This document shows positions 28,181-36,972 of a stretch of DNA of 64,000 nucleotides, piece after piece; position 1 is the first letter of the stretch; every line of letters begins with the position of its first letter. Position numbers and translations under genes: made by a program. Origin of the DNA: Gilliamella apis. GTDB taxonomy: Bacteria; Pseudomonadota; Gammaproteobacteria; Enterobacterales; Orbaceae. The stretch is taken from NCBI RefSeq assembly GCF_030758615.1, contig NZ_CP132381.1, positions 1,488,001 to 1,552,000 on the forward strand, written 5' to 3'. Under the pieces are notes generated by a model, which ran no database searches, had not been told where the DNA came from, and saw nothing but the letters and a program-made list of their open reading frames with translations.

Positions 28181-29551
28181 ATGCAATTGTTACTTTCATT
28201 TTTAACGGAGATTTTTAGTCAACCAGCTTTTTTAATGGGAATTATTGCTTTTGTAGGATTAGTTTGTTTGCGTTCTCCATTAAATAAACTTTTGACAGGA
28301 ACTTTAAAACCAATTTTAGGTTACTTAATGTTAAGTGCTGGTGCTGGTGTAATTATTAGCAACTTAAATCCATTGGGTAGCATTATTGAAGCTGGATTTG
28401 GTATTCGTGGTGTTATTCCTAATAATGAAGCAATAGTATCGGTAGCACAAAAAGTTTTAGGTGTTGAAACCATGAGTATTTTGTTGCTGGGCTTTATTAT
28501 AAATTTAATTATTGCTCGGTTTACTAAATATAAATATATATTTTTAACTGGTCACCATTCATTCTTTCTTGCCTGTTTATTTTCAGCTGTTCTACGCGCG
28601 GCTAAATTTGATGGTTGGGAACTCATTATTATTGGTGGTTTTTTATTAGGTTCATGGTCAGCGATTTCACCTGCAATTGGTCAAAATTACACAAAGCAAG
28701 TTACAGATGATGGCGGGATTGCCATGGGGCATTTTGGTTCGATTGGTTATTATTTATCTGCGTTTATTGCTAAAAGAGTCGGGGATAAAAATAATTCCTT
28801 TGCCGATACCGAAATATCTGAAAAATGGGGATTTTTACGAGATACAACTGTAACAACTGGTATCGTAATGGTAATCATATATATTTTTTGTAGCTTAGTT
28901 GCCGGAAGTGAATATATGGCTACTATTACCGAACAAAGCCCAATCATCTTTTCCATTCTGAGTGGTTTACAATTTGCGGTTGGTGTGGCTATTGTTTATA
29001 ACGGTGTTAGATTAATTCTAGGTGATCTTGTTCCAGCCTTCCAAGGTATAAGTCAAAAACTTATTCCTAATTCAATACCGGCAGTCGATTGTGCTGTATT
29101 TTTTACCTTTAGTCCTACCGCTGTTGTCGTTGGTTTTATTTGTTCATTTATCGGTGGATTAATTGGTATGTTTATTTTAGGTGGAATGGGGATGGCATTA
29201 ATTATTCCAGGTATGGTGCCTCATTTCTTCTGTGGCGGTACCTCAGGTGTATTTGCGGATAAATTAGGTGGCAAACGAGGTTGTATTATCGCATCTTTTA
29301 TTGGTGGAATATTATTAGCGTTCTTGCCAGCATTATTATTACCTACATTAGGCGATTTAGGTTTCCAAAACTCAACTTTTGCTGATTTTGATTTTGCAGT
29401 TTGGGGGATCATCATTGGTAAACTATTTAATATTTTCGGTCAAACTGCTATCTATTTTATCTGTTTAATTTTAATCATTGTTCTTTGTGTGCCATTCTTC
29501 TTTAAATCTATCAAAGTTGTTGGTGATTCAAGAAATATAGACCAATCATAA
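28181..29551 (+). CDS. PTS ascorbate-type (SgaT/UlaA family) EIIC permease
   Basis: Membrane subunit of 456 aa that carries the sugar across the inner membrane as it is phosphorylated. About ten hydrophobic helices can be seen. Family marks are PILGYLMLSAGAGVI, LTGHHSFFLACLFSAVL, GGFLLGSWSAISPAIGQNYTKQVT, AMGHFGSIGYYLSAFIAK and GMALIIPGMVPHFFCGGTSGVFADKLGG. The length fits UlaA (465 aa). It follows the EIIB gene with its own AAAGGAGA site. The substrate is not certain because the operon lacks the ula decarboxylase and epimerases. Confidence 0.9.
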   Translation: MQLLLSFLTEIFSQPAFLMGIIAFVGLVCLRSPLNKLLTGTLKPILGYLMLSAGAGVIISNLNPLGSIIEAGFGIRGVIPNNEAIVSVAQKVLGVETMSILLLGFIINLIIARFTKYKYIFLTGHHSFFLACLFSAVLRAAKFDGWELIIIGGFLLGSWSAISPAIGQNYTKQVTDDGGIAMGHFGSIGYYLSAFIAKRVGDKNNSFADTEISEKWGFLRDTTVTTGIVMVIIYIFCSLVAGSEYMATITEQSPIIFSILSGLQFAVGVAIVYNGVRLILGDLVPAFQGISQKLIPNSIPAVDCAVFFTFSPTAVVVGFICSFIGGLIGMFILGGMGMALIIPGMVPHFFCGGTSGVFADKLGGKRGCIIASFIGGILLAFLPALLLPTLGDLGFQNSTFADFDFAVWGIIIGKLFNIFGQTAIYFICLILIIVLCVPFFFKSIKVVGDSRNIDQS

Positions 29552-29667
29552 TTTGCGACTTCATGGTCGAGTAATTTTATTCTCAACCATGAGTTACTCA
29601 TTATTTGCAATTAATGAATCTTAGTAAAAACAATTTTTATAGTTAAATGAATAATTAAGGATTAATT

Positions 29668-30627
29668 ATGGCAATACTGACAATTGGACTAGCTTGTTAT
29701 GATCAGTTCTATTTTACAACTAGTTATCCAAAAGAGAACAGTAAATCATTTGCTTATGATTTTATTGAAAGCGGTGGTGGCCCTTGTGCAAATGCGGCTT
29801 ATTTATTGGGGCTATGGGGAGAAGATATTTACCACTTAGGACATTTGCATGATGATATATACGGTAACAAAATTGTCTCTGAATTTAAACAAATTGGCGT
29901 GAAAACTGACCAAATTATTTTTTCAGATGAGATGATTACGCCACTTGCTGCTATTACCGTCAATAAAGAAAATGGCTCGCGAACTATTATTACGCGAAAA
30001 TTAAATACTCCACCATCAATAACGACTACCGAAAAAAATAAATTGAATCAGTTTATTCGATATTTACAAGAAAATAAGCGTGATTTAGTTATTCTCATCG
30101 ATGGTCATGAACCAGAATTAAGTGAATATGTCATTAAACAATTACCTAATGTCAAAGTTGTCATGGATGCTGGATCGTTACGAGATAGTAATCTCTATTT
30201 AGCCAAATATACGGATTATCTAGTTGCAAGTGAAAATTTTGCACTTGCTTATGCCCATTTAGATGAATTTACAAATAAAAAGTCATTAGAGAGTGCATTG
30301 AAAAAACTAACATCAATAGCTAGAGGTTCGGCTTTTATAACATTAGGCGAAAAGGGATGTGCTTATATGGAAGATAAAAAAGTTAAAGTTAGCCCAAGCT
30401 TTCTTTGTCAATCAATTGATACGACAGGTGCTGGAGACATATTTCATGGGGCATTTTCCTATGGGGTAAGTTATGGTTGGAACATTGAAGAGATTATTTC
30501 ATTTGCAAGTTTAACCGCAGCAATTTCGATTGAACGTAAAGGTGTTCGTAAAGCAATGCCTAATTTATCTGAAGTCAATAAAGCGCAACGTAGATTTGAA
30601 AGAAATTTGACTGAATATTTTAAATAA
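29668..30627 (+). CDS. PfkB-family carbohydrate kinase
   Basis: Cytoplasmic sugar or sugar-phosphate kinase of 319 aa (ribokinase fold). Substrate-side GGGPCANAAYLLGLWGEDI (about residues 34-52) and the ATP/catalytic motif DTTGAGDIFHGAF (catalytic Asp near 257) are intact. It lies between a PTS permease and a class II aldolase, so it probably phosphorylates the PTS-delivered sugar phosphate to a bisphosphate, as 1-phosphofructokinase or tagatose-6-phosphate kinase does. The exact substrate is inference. It is 116 bp from the EIIC gene and 37 bp before the aldolase. Confidence 0.88.
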   Translation: MAILTIGLACYDQFYFTTSYPKENSKSFAYDFIESGGGPCANAAYLLGLWGEDIYHLGHLHDDIYGNKIVSEFKQIGVKTDQIIFSDEMITPLAAITVNKENGSRTIITRKLNTPPSITTTEKNKLNQFIRYLQENKRDLVILIDGHEPELSEYVIKQLPNVKVVMDAGSLRDSNLYLAKYTDYLVASENFALAYAHLDEFTNKKSLESALKKLTSIARGSAFITLGEKGCAYMEDKKVKVSPSFLCQSIDTTGAGDIFHGAFSYGVSYGWNIEEIISFASLTAAISIERKGVRKAMPNLSEVNKAQRRFERNLTEYFK

Positions 30628-30664
30628 CTAATTAATAAATAAATAAAGGATTAAGAGGTAGATT

Positions 30665-31525
30665 ATGTTAGTTTCAATGAAAGATATGTTAAATAATGCT
30701 TATCATGAACATTATGCTGTAGGACAATTTAATATCAATAATTTGGAATGGGTAGCTACAGTTTTAAAAACAGCAAAAGAGAATCGATCGCCAGCAATTC
30801 TTGGTGTATCAGGCGGTACAATAAAGCATATGTTGGGCTTTAATACTATCCATGCTATTGTCAAAAATGCAATGGATTATTTAGATATTGATGTACCTAT
30901 TGCTTTACATTTGGATCATGGTCAAAGTTATGAATCTTGTTTTGCCGCAATTAATGCAGGATTCAGTTCAGTAATGTTTGATGGTTCGCATTTACCATTT
31001 GAAGAAAATCTCGAAATTACCAAACGTATAGTAGATTACGCGCACAAAAGAGGAGTTTCGGTAGAAGCTGAATTAGGGACTATTGCAGGAAGTGAAGATG
31101 GAATAGTTAATTCTCAAGTAATTTATGCAGATCCACATCAATGTTTAACCATGGTAAAAGAAACTAATGTTGATTGTTTAGCTGCAGCATTGGGCTCTAC
31201 TCACGGTCTATATAAAGGAAAAGCTAAATTAGGATTTAATGAAATGCAGCATATTTCTAATTTAATAAAAATACCATTAGTGCTTCATGGTGGAACAGGA
31301 ATTTGTGATGAAGATATGTTACATGCGATTTCTTTAGGGACAGCAAAAATTAATGTTAATACTGAAAATATGTATACGTGGTGTGTTGCTGTTGGAAAAT
31401 TATTTGCTGAACAAAAAGATCATGACATTAATGACCCTCGTAAAGTGATTAATCATGGATTAAGTCCGGTAGCAGAAAAAATAACAGAACGAATGAAATT
31501 ATTTGGATCAGTTAATCGATATTAA
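30665..31525 (+). CDS. Class II ketose-bisphosphate aldolase (GatY/KbaY/Fba type)
   Basis: Zinc-dependent aldolase of 286 aa that splits a ketose bisphosphate into glycerone phosphate and an aldehyde. Zinc and active-site segments are present: VPIALHLDHGQSYE (Asp and His ligands), SVMFDGSHLPFEEN, VEAELGTIAG, ALGSTHGLYKG, LVLHGGTGICDEDM and KINVNTE. Similar in size to GatY/KbaY (about 285 aa) rather than long FbaA. As the last gene of the PTS operon it follows the PfkB kinase and would complete a PTS sugar to triose-phosphate route. It ends at a strong terminator. Confidence 0.9.
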   Translation: MLVSMKDMLNNAYHEHYAVGQFNINNLEWVATVLKTAKENRSPAILGVSGGTIKHMLGFNTIHAIVKNAMDYLDIDVPIALHLDHGQSYESCFAAINAGFSSVMFDGSHLPFEENLEITKRIVDYAHKRGVSVEAELGTIAGSEDGIVNSQVIYADPHQCLTMVKETNVDCLAAALGSTHGLYKGKAKLGFNEMQHISNLIKIPLVLHGGTGICDEDMLHAISLGTAKINVNTENMYTWCVAVGKLFAEQKDHDINDPRKVINHGLSPVAEKITERMKLFGSVNRY

Positions 31526-31550
31526 TCGTTCCTTTTATTTAACGAAAAAT

Positions 31551-31574
31551 AAAGCCATCTATCATGATGGCTTT
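31551..31574 (+). terminator. Terminator of the PTS operon
   Basis: Nine-bp stem aaagccatc / gatggcttt with loop tatcat, followed by T-rich DNA. Confidence 0.92.
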
Positions 31575-31666
31575 TTTTATTAAAAATAATATTGGAAATT
31601 AAATAAATTTTATATTTTGCTGTTTATTTTTTGTTAAACCCAATATACTTGCCATCCCTCTCACAT

Positions 31667-31685
31667 GGTAATGATAATCATTATC
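31667..31685 (+). promoter_or_regulatory. Fur box of the TonB receptor at 31742
   Basis: ggtaatgataatcattatc matches the Fur consensus at 18 of 19 positions, 56 bp before the start codon. The TGATAATCATTATCA palindrome is perfect. Confidence 0.9.
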
Positions 31686-31741
31686 ATTATTATTTGTGTG
31701 GTTAATTTAATTTAAAAATGCATTTTATGAAGGAATGAAAT

Positions 31742-34075
31742 ATGAATTATAAGAAGGTGAGTACCATAATGCTCTTTATGAGTTTTTCTCTTCAAGCTGC
31801 ACCACAGCCTGAAGAGAATAAATTGTCTAACAATATAACAGAACAACAAAAAAATAATAAAAGCAAAACAGTTAATGAAGATATTGATGATGTCATGACA
31901 GTTATTGCTCGTTCGTCATCGCAGGATGAATTAAAAAAAATCAATAGTGTGATTGCTGGTCGTTCTACACTTTCTTCTGGTTTAATTGAACAAAAGCAAG
32001 CAGATAATGTCGCCGAATTACTTAATACCTTACCTGGTGTAAGTTCTGCTGGTTCGGTAAGGCCGGGAGGACAAACATTAAATATTTGGGGATTTGGTAA
32101 AGTTGAAGATGTCAAAATAATTGTTGACGGTGCTCAAAAAGGTTTCCAAAAATATCAACAAGGTTCGGTTTTTGTGGAACCAGAATTATTGAAACAAGTT
32201 GAAGTTAATAAAGGTCCACATGATGTCAAATTTGGTAATGGTGGATTTGGTGGTGTGGTTAAAATGGAAACTAAAGATGCCATTGATTTACTTGATCCAG
32301 ATAAATATGTGGGAGGATTGCTTAAATATAGTTTTCATTCCAATAATCATCAAAATATGGAAACAGGCGCAGTTTATGGTCGTACTAAGAATAATTTCTT
32401 TGATGGTTTAGTTTACTATACCAAGCGAAATAGCGGTAATTTTAAACGGCCAGATGGATCAAGGTTTGTTTTTTCTGAGGATGATATGGATAGCTACATG
32501 GGTAAGTTGAATATTAGACCTAATGAAGAGCACACTTTTACGTTATCAGGTATTCACTCTAAACGTGATTCTTGGCAACCGTGGGCGGCAAAATATGTCG
32601 AAAAAATGACGCCTCCTACAGCAGCACAGATAAAAAAATATGGTTATAAAGCTGCATGGTTAAGGAAATTGGTAAAAAGATACCAAACAGATGATTCAGC
32701 CCAATTTAAATGGAATTACCAACCAACTTATAATCCGCTCATTGATTTAACACTACATACTACATACTCTAAAACTAAACAACATGATAAGCGCCCAGCT
32801 AAATATAATCCAGTTTCTTCGTTAGGAACCATGGGTAATGAAAGTTGGGTCAGTTATACTGATAAAACGATTGAATTGGAAAATGTAAGTTTAATTAATA
32901 TTGGTGATGTGAAGAACGCATTAAAGATTGGCACACAAGCTCATTTACATGATCGTGATACATTAATGTATTATAAGAATTATGAAAAAAAACCAAACTA
33001 TCATCATGGTTATTTTCAACCAGCATATATGCCATCGGGTAAACAGCAAACTTATAGTTTTTATGTACAAGATGAAATTTCTGTTAGCAATTTTGTTTTA
33101 ACGCCTAGCCTACGATATGATTATGTAAGAAATCATGGCACAAAAAATTATGCCTCCGCTTATAATGATCCTGATCCACGTTTTGGACATGATTATTCTC
33201 CGGTGACATATAGTGGTTGGACGCCACGATTTGGTACTTATTGGCAAGCAACCAATAATATTGGCTTTTTTGGTGACATCAGTTACGCATGGCAAGCGCC
33301 AACCATAGATCAAACTTATGAAGTGCAATTTACACCTAAAAATGGCGGAAGTGGTAAGATTACTGCGACGAGCCGTAATTTAGATAAAGAACGCGATTTA
33401 TCAATTCGAATCGGTAATATTTTAGATTTTAATAATTTAATATTGGAAAACGATAAAATACAGGTTCGTAGTACGCTATTTAGGCAACGTGTCACTAATG
33501 AAATATTTGTTACTCGTGGCTTTAATGGATCGATTTGTGGGCCCAATAAATCATGTCCTTTAGGCCAATCTAATTATCGAAATCTTCCGGGTAAATTAAT
33601 TGTAAAAGGCTTTGAACTTGAAGCATATTATGATAGTAAATATTGGTTTTCAAGTGCGACATATTCTATACAGAAAGGGGAACGAGATACCGCACCTCAA
33701 GCACCTTGGATGCATAACAAAACCTATGTAGCGACTATTGCTCCTCGTACAGCCACGTTAACTGCCGGATTTAAAATACCAGAATGGAATATAAGAGCCG
33801 GATGGAATGCTCAATTTGTCAGAAAACAGGATCGAACCGGGCATGAAGATAGAAATCATGATGGTTTACCTGATCTTGGTGCTTATTCATTAGGACCTTC
33901 ATCAGGGTATTCATTACATAACTTATTTGCTAGTTGGCAACCAACCTTTTTACCAAAAGCAGAAGTTAAACTATCTGTAGATAATTTATTTAACAAGGAT
34001 TATAGACTCTATCTTGGTGAAAATACTTATGGTATGGCACGTAACTTTAAAGCCAGTTTTTCTTATCGATTCTGA
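31742..34075 (+). CDS. TonB-dependent receptor, haemoglobin/transferrin/lactoferrin type
   Basis: Outer-membrane receptor of 777 aa for haem or a host iron protein. There is a signal peptide (IMLFMSFSLQAA) and a long linker, then DVMTVIARSS as TonB box and the plug domain with VAELLNTLPGV and QVEVNKGPHDVKFGNGGFGGVV. The barrel ends in FKASFSYRF with terminal Phe. Features of the haemoglobin/transferrin/lactoferrin group include the plug segment IWGFGKVEDVKIIVDGAQKG and the Cys pair CGPNKSC near residue 601. A strong Fur box upstream shows iron control. It is a single gene with no linked TonB-ExbBD or haem-ABC genes. The precise ligand is unknown. Confidence 0.9.
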   Translation: MNYKKVSTIMLFMSFSLQAAPQPEENKLSNNITEQQKNNKSKTVNEDIDDVMTVIARSSSQDELKKINSVIAGRSTLSSGLIEQKQADNVAELLNTLPGVSSAGSVRPGGQTLNIWGFGKVEDVKIIVDGAQKGFQKYQQGSVFVEPELLKQVEVNKGPHDVKFGNGGFGGVVKMETKDAIDLLDPDKYVGGLLKYSFHSNNHQNMETGAVYGRTKNNFFDGLVYYTKRNSGNFKRPDGSRFVFSEDDMDSYMGKLNIRPNEEHTFTLSGIHSKRDSWQPWAAKYVEKMTPPTAAQIKKYGYKAAWLRKLVKRYQTDDSAQFKWNYQPTYNPLIDLTLHTTYSKTKQHDKRPAKYNPVSSLGTMGNESWVSYTDKTIELENVSLINIGDVKNALKIGTQAHLHDRDTLMYYKNYEKKPNYHHGYFQPAYMPSGKQQTYSFYVQDEISVSNFVLTPSLRYDYVRNHGTKNYASAYNDPDPRFGHDYSPVTYSGWTPRFGTYWQATNNIGFFGDISYAWQAPTIDQTYEVQFTPKNGGSGKITATSRNLDKERDLSIRIGNILDFNNLILENDKIQVRSTLFRQRVTNEIFVTRGFNGSICGPNKSCPLGQSNYRNLPGKLIVKGFELEAYYDSKYWFSSATYSIQKGERDTAPQAPWMHNKTYVATIAPRTATLTAGFKIPEWNIRAGWNAQFVRKQDRTGHEDRNHDGLPDLGAYSLGPSSGYSLHNLFASWQPTFLPKAEVKLSVDNLFNKDYRLYLGENTYGMARNFKASFSYRF

Positions 34076-34132
34076 TAATTAAGATATCGTTTTTTGCGAT
34101 ATTGATTAATTGTTTTTTATTCAAGACTCATA

Positions 34133-34156
34133 AAAGCCCTTATAAAGAAGGGCTTT
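34133..34156 (+). terminator. Terminator after the TonB receptor
   Basis: Eight-bp stem aaagccct / agggcttt with an 8-nt loop, then a T-rich tail. Confidence 0.85.
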
Positions 34157-34171
34157 GTTTTATATATTTTA

Positions 34172-34750
34172 TTATTGGTTAAGATAATTTTTAATAAAAT
34201 TGAATTTACGAGCTACATAAATCATATCTTGAAATTGTTGTTGGGCTGATTGATCCGTTTTTTCAATCCACGCTTTAATAATAGGGTTATCTTTAAAAGT
34301 TGGATCAGAAGCATAGGCGTATAAATAAGTTTCAATGATTTTAATTTCAGTAAATTTTAAATCGACTAAATAATGATAAGCAGCCAATAATCGCTGAAAT
34401 AATTGCGCTGATTTTTCATTAGGTAATGAAATATGTTCATGTTGCATATTGGTAATTAATTCATTGATATAACTATTTTCATCAACATGATAAATTGTTC
34501 TGTTTAAAAGTATTTCTTCGGCTAATTTTTCAGCAAAGTCTTGAGTTATTTTAGCTTTTTGTTCTACCGTTAATCTTGAGTTGCTATTAATTGTTTTCTG
34601 TCCGTTTTCGATCGCTTTCATCGCTTCAATATCACTGCGTGAAGGGTTGAGATCAGGATCATATTTTATTACAGCAATAATTGCCGCAGTATTAACTAGA
34701 ATTTTAGTTGCATCTAACAAAGTAGATTTATTGTTTATAATTTTAACCAT
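34172..34750 (-). CDS. Unknown protein (192 aa)
   Basis: Not recognised. It starts at ATG 34750 (MVKIINNKSTLLDATKIL); a TTG at 34762 would add four residues. It has one moderately hydrophobic stretch (ATKILVNTAAIIAVIKYD) near the N-terminus, then a largely helical, charged region with aromatic residues near the end (FQDMIYVARKFNFIKNYL). No catalytic motif. It lies 34 bp downstream of the 34785-35525 gene on the same strand, so they likely form one transcript. The pair could be a small accessory module. Confidence 0.65.
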   Translation of the reverse strand: MVKIINNKSTLLDATKILVNTAAIIAVIKYDPDLNPSRSDIEAMKAIENGQKTINSNSRLTVEQKAKITQDFAEKLAEEILLNRTIYHVDENSYINELITNMQHEHISLPNEKSAQLFQRLLAAYHYLVDLKFTEIKIIETYLYAYASDPTFKDNPIIKAWIEKTDQSAQQQFQDMIYVARKFNFIKNYLNQ

Positions 34751-34784
34751 TTTAATTCTCAAATTTTTATATTAATGTCATAGA

Positions 34785-35525
34785 TTATAAATCGTGTTTC
34801 ATTGGTAAAAGATCTGCTTCTCGCAATTTCAATTCCACACTATACATAGTTTTAATATCATTAATATTTTGTCTATTAGGAAAATGATCGAATAAAACAA
34901 TGACAGTACCAACATGGGTATTCTCTTTTATAATTGGTATTAATTGATAAACTTCTGGATAATCCTTATGTTGTAGTGGACTAGGTATGTAAGCCATTAA
35001 AGATAAGTTTATGCGTGGAGGAAAGATATAAATTGAACTAGGAATTTCTCTACTATTCATAGTAATAAAGTTATGGCTAAATTTTTGCGCTAATCCAGTT
35101 ATAAACGATGCCATTTTATCAATAATTTGTTTACTTTCAGGTAAATTAAAATAGAAACCAACGGAAGATTCACCCGCCTGAAAACCTTCGATAGCTTTGT
35201 ATCCGGAATAGGACATCAGATTACAATTAGATAATTTTTGACTATCGGCAAAAAAAAATAAAACACTGCCTCTTGTGTCGATTTGTTTACAAGCACGCGA
35301 TAGTTTTTTTAATCCATATTCGGTAAATCCTTCAGGACTATAAATTAAAGCTTTGGGCTTACCTTTGGCTGTACTTCGATCTGGGTACCAATGGGCATTG
35401 TCATCTATACAGTATTGATAAGTATTTAATATGTCATGTAGTTGTTGATTAAGATCGGTAAATACAATTTGCTGCATTCTGGGAAGATGAATTTTAATAT
35501 CAAATTGCGTCTTGTTTATTTCCAT
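34785..35525 (-). CDS. Unknown cytoplasmic protein (246 aa), possibly immunity-like
   Basis: Not recognised. No signal peptide or membrane segment; mixed alpha/beta with many aromatic residues. Visible patterns include HWYPDRSTAKGKPKALIYSP, ACKQIDTRGSVLFFFADSQK and YSGYKAIEGFQAGESSVGFY. Stand-alone proteins of this type next to other orphans are often immunity proteins of contact-dependent or type VI toxins, but I see no toxin gene here, so this is only a guess. It is first in a two-gene unit reading leftwards, facing away from the sugar ABC operon. Confidence 0.65.
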   Translation of the reverse strand: MEINKTQFDIKIHLPRMQQIVFTDLNQQLHDILNTYQYCIDDNAHWYPDRSTAKGKPKALIYSPEGFTEYGLKKLSRACKQIDTRGSVLFFFADSQKLSNCNLMSYSGYKAIEGFQAGESSVGFYFNLPESKQIIDKMASFITGLAQKFSHNFITMNSREIPSSIYIFPPRINLSLMAYIPSPLQHKDYPEVYQLIPIIKENTHVGTVIVLFDHFPNRQNINDIKTMYSVELKLREADLLPMKHDL

Positions 35526-36033
35526 GTAAACATCCTTATTTTTTATCTTTCATTTTTACAAATTAATCATAACATTATTTATCATTAAAAATGAAAGTAG
35601 TTTTACTTATTATTTTTTTATTTAAATAAACTAAGATTTGACGATTAAATCGGTCTAACTAGGTTAATTTGTCTGTTTCGAATTGAGTTTGTCGTAGTCA
35701 ATATTGATGTTGCTAGCTTACTTTTAAATCCTCTATAAATAATATTTAACTTTTAAAATGAAAATATATTTTTATATTTTTGCTTTTATTTTGAAAATTT
35801 GAGAGCTTCGTCACAATAAAATTTGTTTCAAAAACTATACTAATAATACGTAGCGTAAAGTTACGAATATTGCAGTAAATAGAGAAAAATTATGGTTTCA
35901 AATCTTTTTAAAAATATTTTTCTTTGTATTGTATTTTGATAGTTGCATGATGATAAAGAATAAAAGATTGGATGATTTATTCTTTCTTTCCTATAAGGTT
36001 AATTATCATGCTTAAAATTAAGGAGCTCTTTCT
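35526..36033. other. Promoter region of the sugar ABC operon (508 bp)
   Basis: AT-rich region that contains a CRP-like site (35800-35815) and a small palindrome cgtaa-ag-ttacg (35854-35865) that could be an operator. The left end holds the promoter of the gene at 34785-35525. No other gene seen. Confidence 0.6.
35800..35815 (+). promoter_or_regulatory. CRP-like site before the sugar ABC operon
   Basis: TGAGA-GCTTCG-TCACA, one change from the CRP consensus, about 220 bp before the binding-protein gene. Carbon-source control is expected. Confidence 0.65.
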
Positions 36034-36921
36034 ATGAAAAAAATATCTAAACTCTTTTTTGTGTGTTTTCTATTTTTTTTCACTTTCGGCGCACATGCTA
36101 AGCAATATCATATAGGTGTTTCATTATTAACCCAACAACATCCTTTTTATATCTCATTAGCAGATGCTATAAAACAAAAAGCTCAACAGGAAAATGTTGA
36201 TTTATCACTATCTATCGCTAGCCAAGATCTTAATAAACAAATTTCAGACATTGAAGATTTTATTATTAAAAAAGTGGATTTAATTATTTTATCACCAGTT
36301 GATTCAAAAGGTGTACAAGCTGCGATTATGAAAGCTGAAAAGGCGAATATTCCGGTTATTACTGTTGATGTTCCTGCCGTTGGCGTCAAAGTCGTTAGTC
36401 ATATTGCGACCAACAATTATGCTGGTGGTGTTACTGCTGGTGAGTTAATGGGGAAATTATTAAACGGTAAAGGAACGGTTGGTGTTATTGATTATCCTAT
36501 GGTGCAATCAGTTGTTGATCGTGTTGATGGATTTAAAGAAGGATTGTCTAAAACTCCAGACGTGAAAATAGTGTCTATTCAAACCGGAATTACCCGTGCA
36601 GAAGCTCTTGTTGTTGCACAAAATATGTTACAAGCATACCCAGACTTAAATGGAATTTTTGGTTTTGGTGATGATGCTGCATTATCAGCGGTTATCGCGG
36701 CGAAATCTGTTAAAAATAATGATATAAAAATCATTGGTTTTGATGGCATGGATGAAGCCAGAAAAGCTGTAGATAAAGAAAAAACATTCGTAGCTGTAAT
36801 CCAACAATATCCAAATAAGTTAGGTGAAATCGCTGTAGCTACTGCAATTGACTACTTAAATGGTAAAAAAGTCGATGAAGTAATCCCAGTCACTCCTGGC
36901 GTATATACAGGAAAAAAATAA
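36034..36921 (+). CDS. Sugar ABC transporter periplasmic binding protein (RbsB type)
   Basis: Periplasmic binding protein of 295 aa that captures a monosaccharide. The signal peptide is LFFVCFLFFFTFGAHA. The mature type I fold shows IGVSLLTQQHPFYISL, DLIILSPVDSKGVQAAI, IPVITVDVPA, HIATNNYAGGVTAGELMG, FGFGDDAALSAVIA, IKIIGFDGMDEARKA and a C-terminal PVTPGVYTG, all RbsB/ALBP-like. It is first of a four-gene operon (binding protein, ATPase, permease, kinase). The sugar cannot be read from sequence; allose-, ribose- or tagatose-like sugars are candidates. Confidence 0.9.
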   Translation: MKKISKLFFVCFLFFFTFGAHAKQYHIGVSLLTQQHPFYISLADAIKQKAQQENVDLSLSIASQDLNKQISDIEDFIIKKVDLIILSPVDSKGVQAAIMKAEKANIPVITVDVPAVGVKVVSHIATNNYAGGVTAGELMGKLLNGKGTVGVIDYPMVQSVVDRVDGFKEGLSKTPDVKIVSIQTGITRAEALVVAQNMLQAYPDLNGIFGFGDDAALSAVIAAKSVKNNDIKIIGFDGMDEARKAVDKEKTFVAVIQQYPNKLGEIAVATAIDYLNGKKVDEVIPVTPGVYTGKK

Positions 36922-36972
36922 TTCACAATAAGGGATAGGGTAATATCTATCCCTTCCACAAGGAATCAACTA

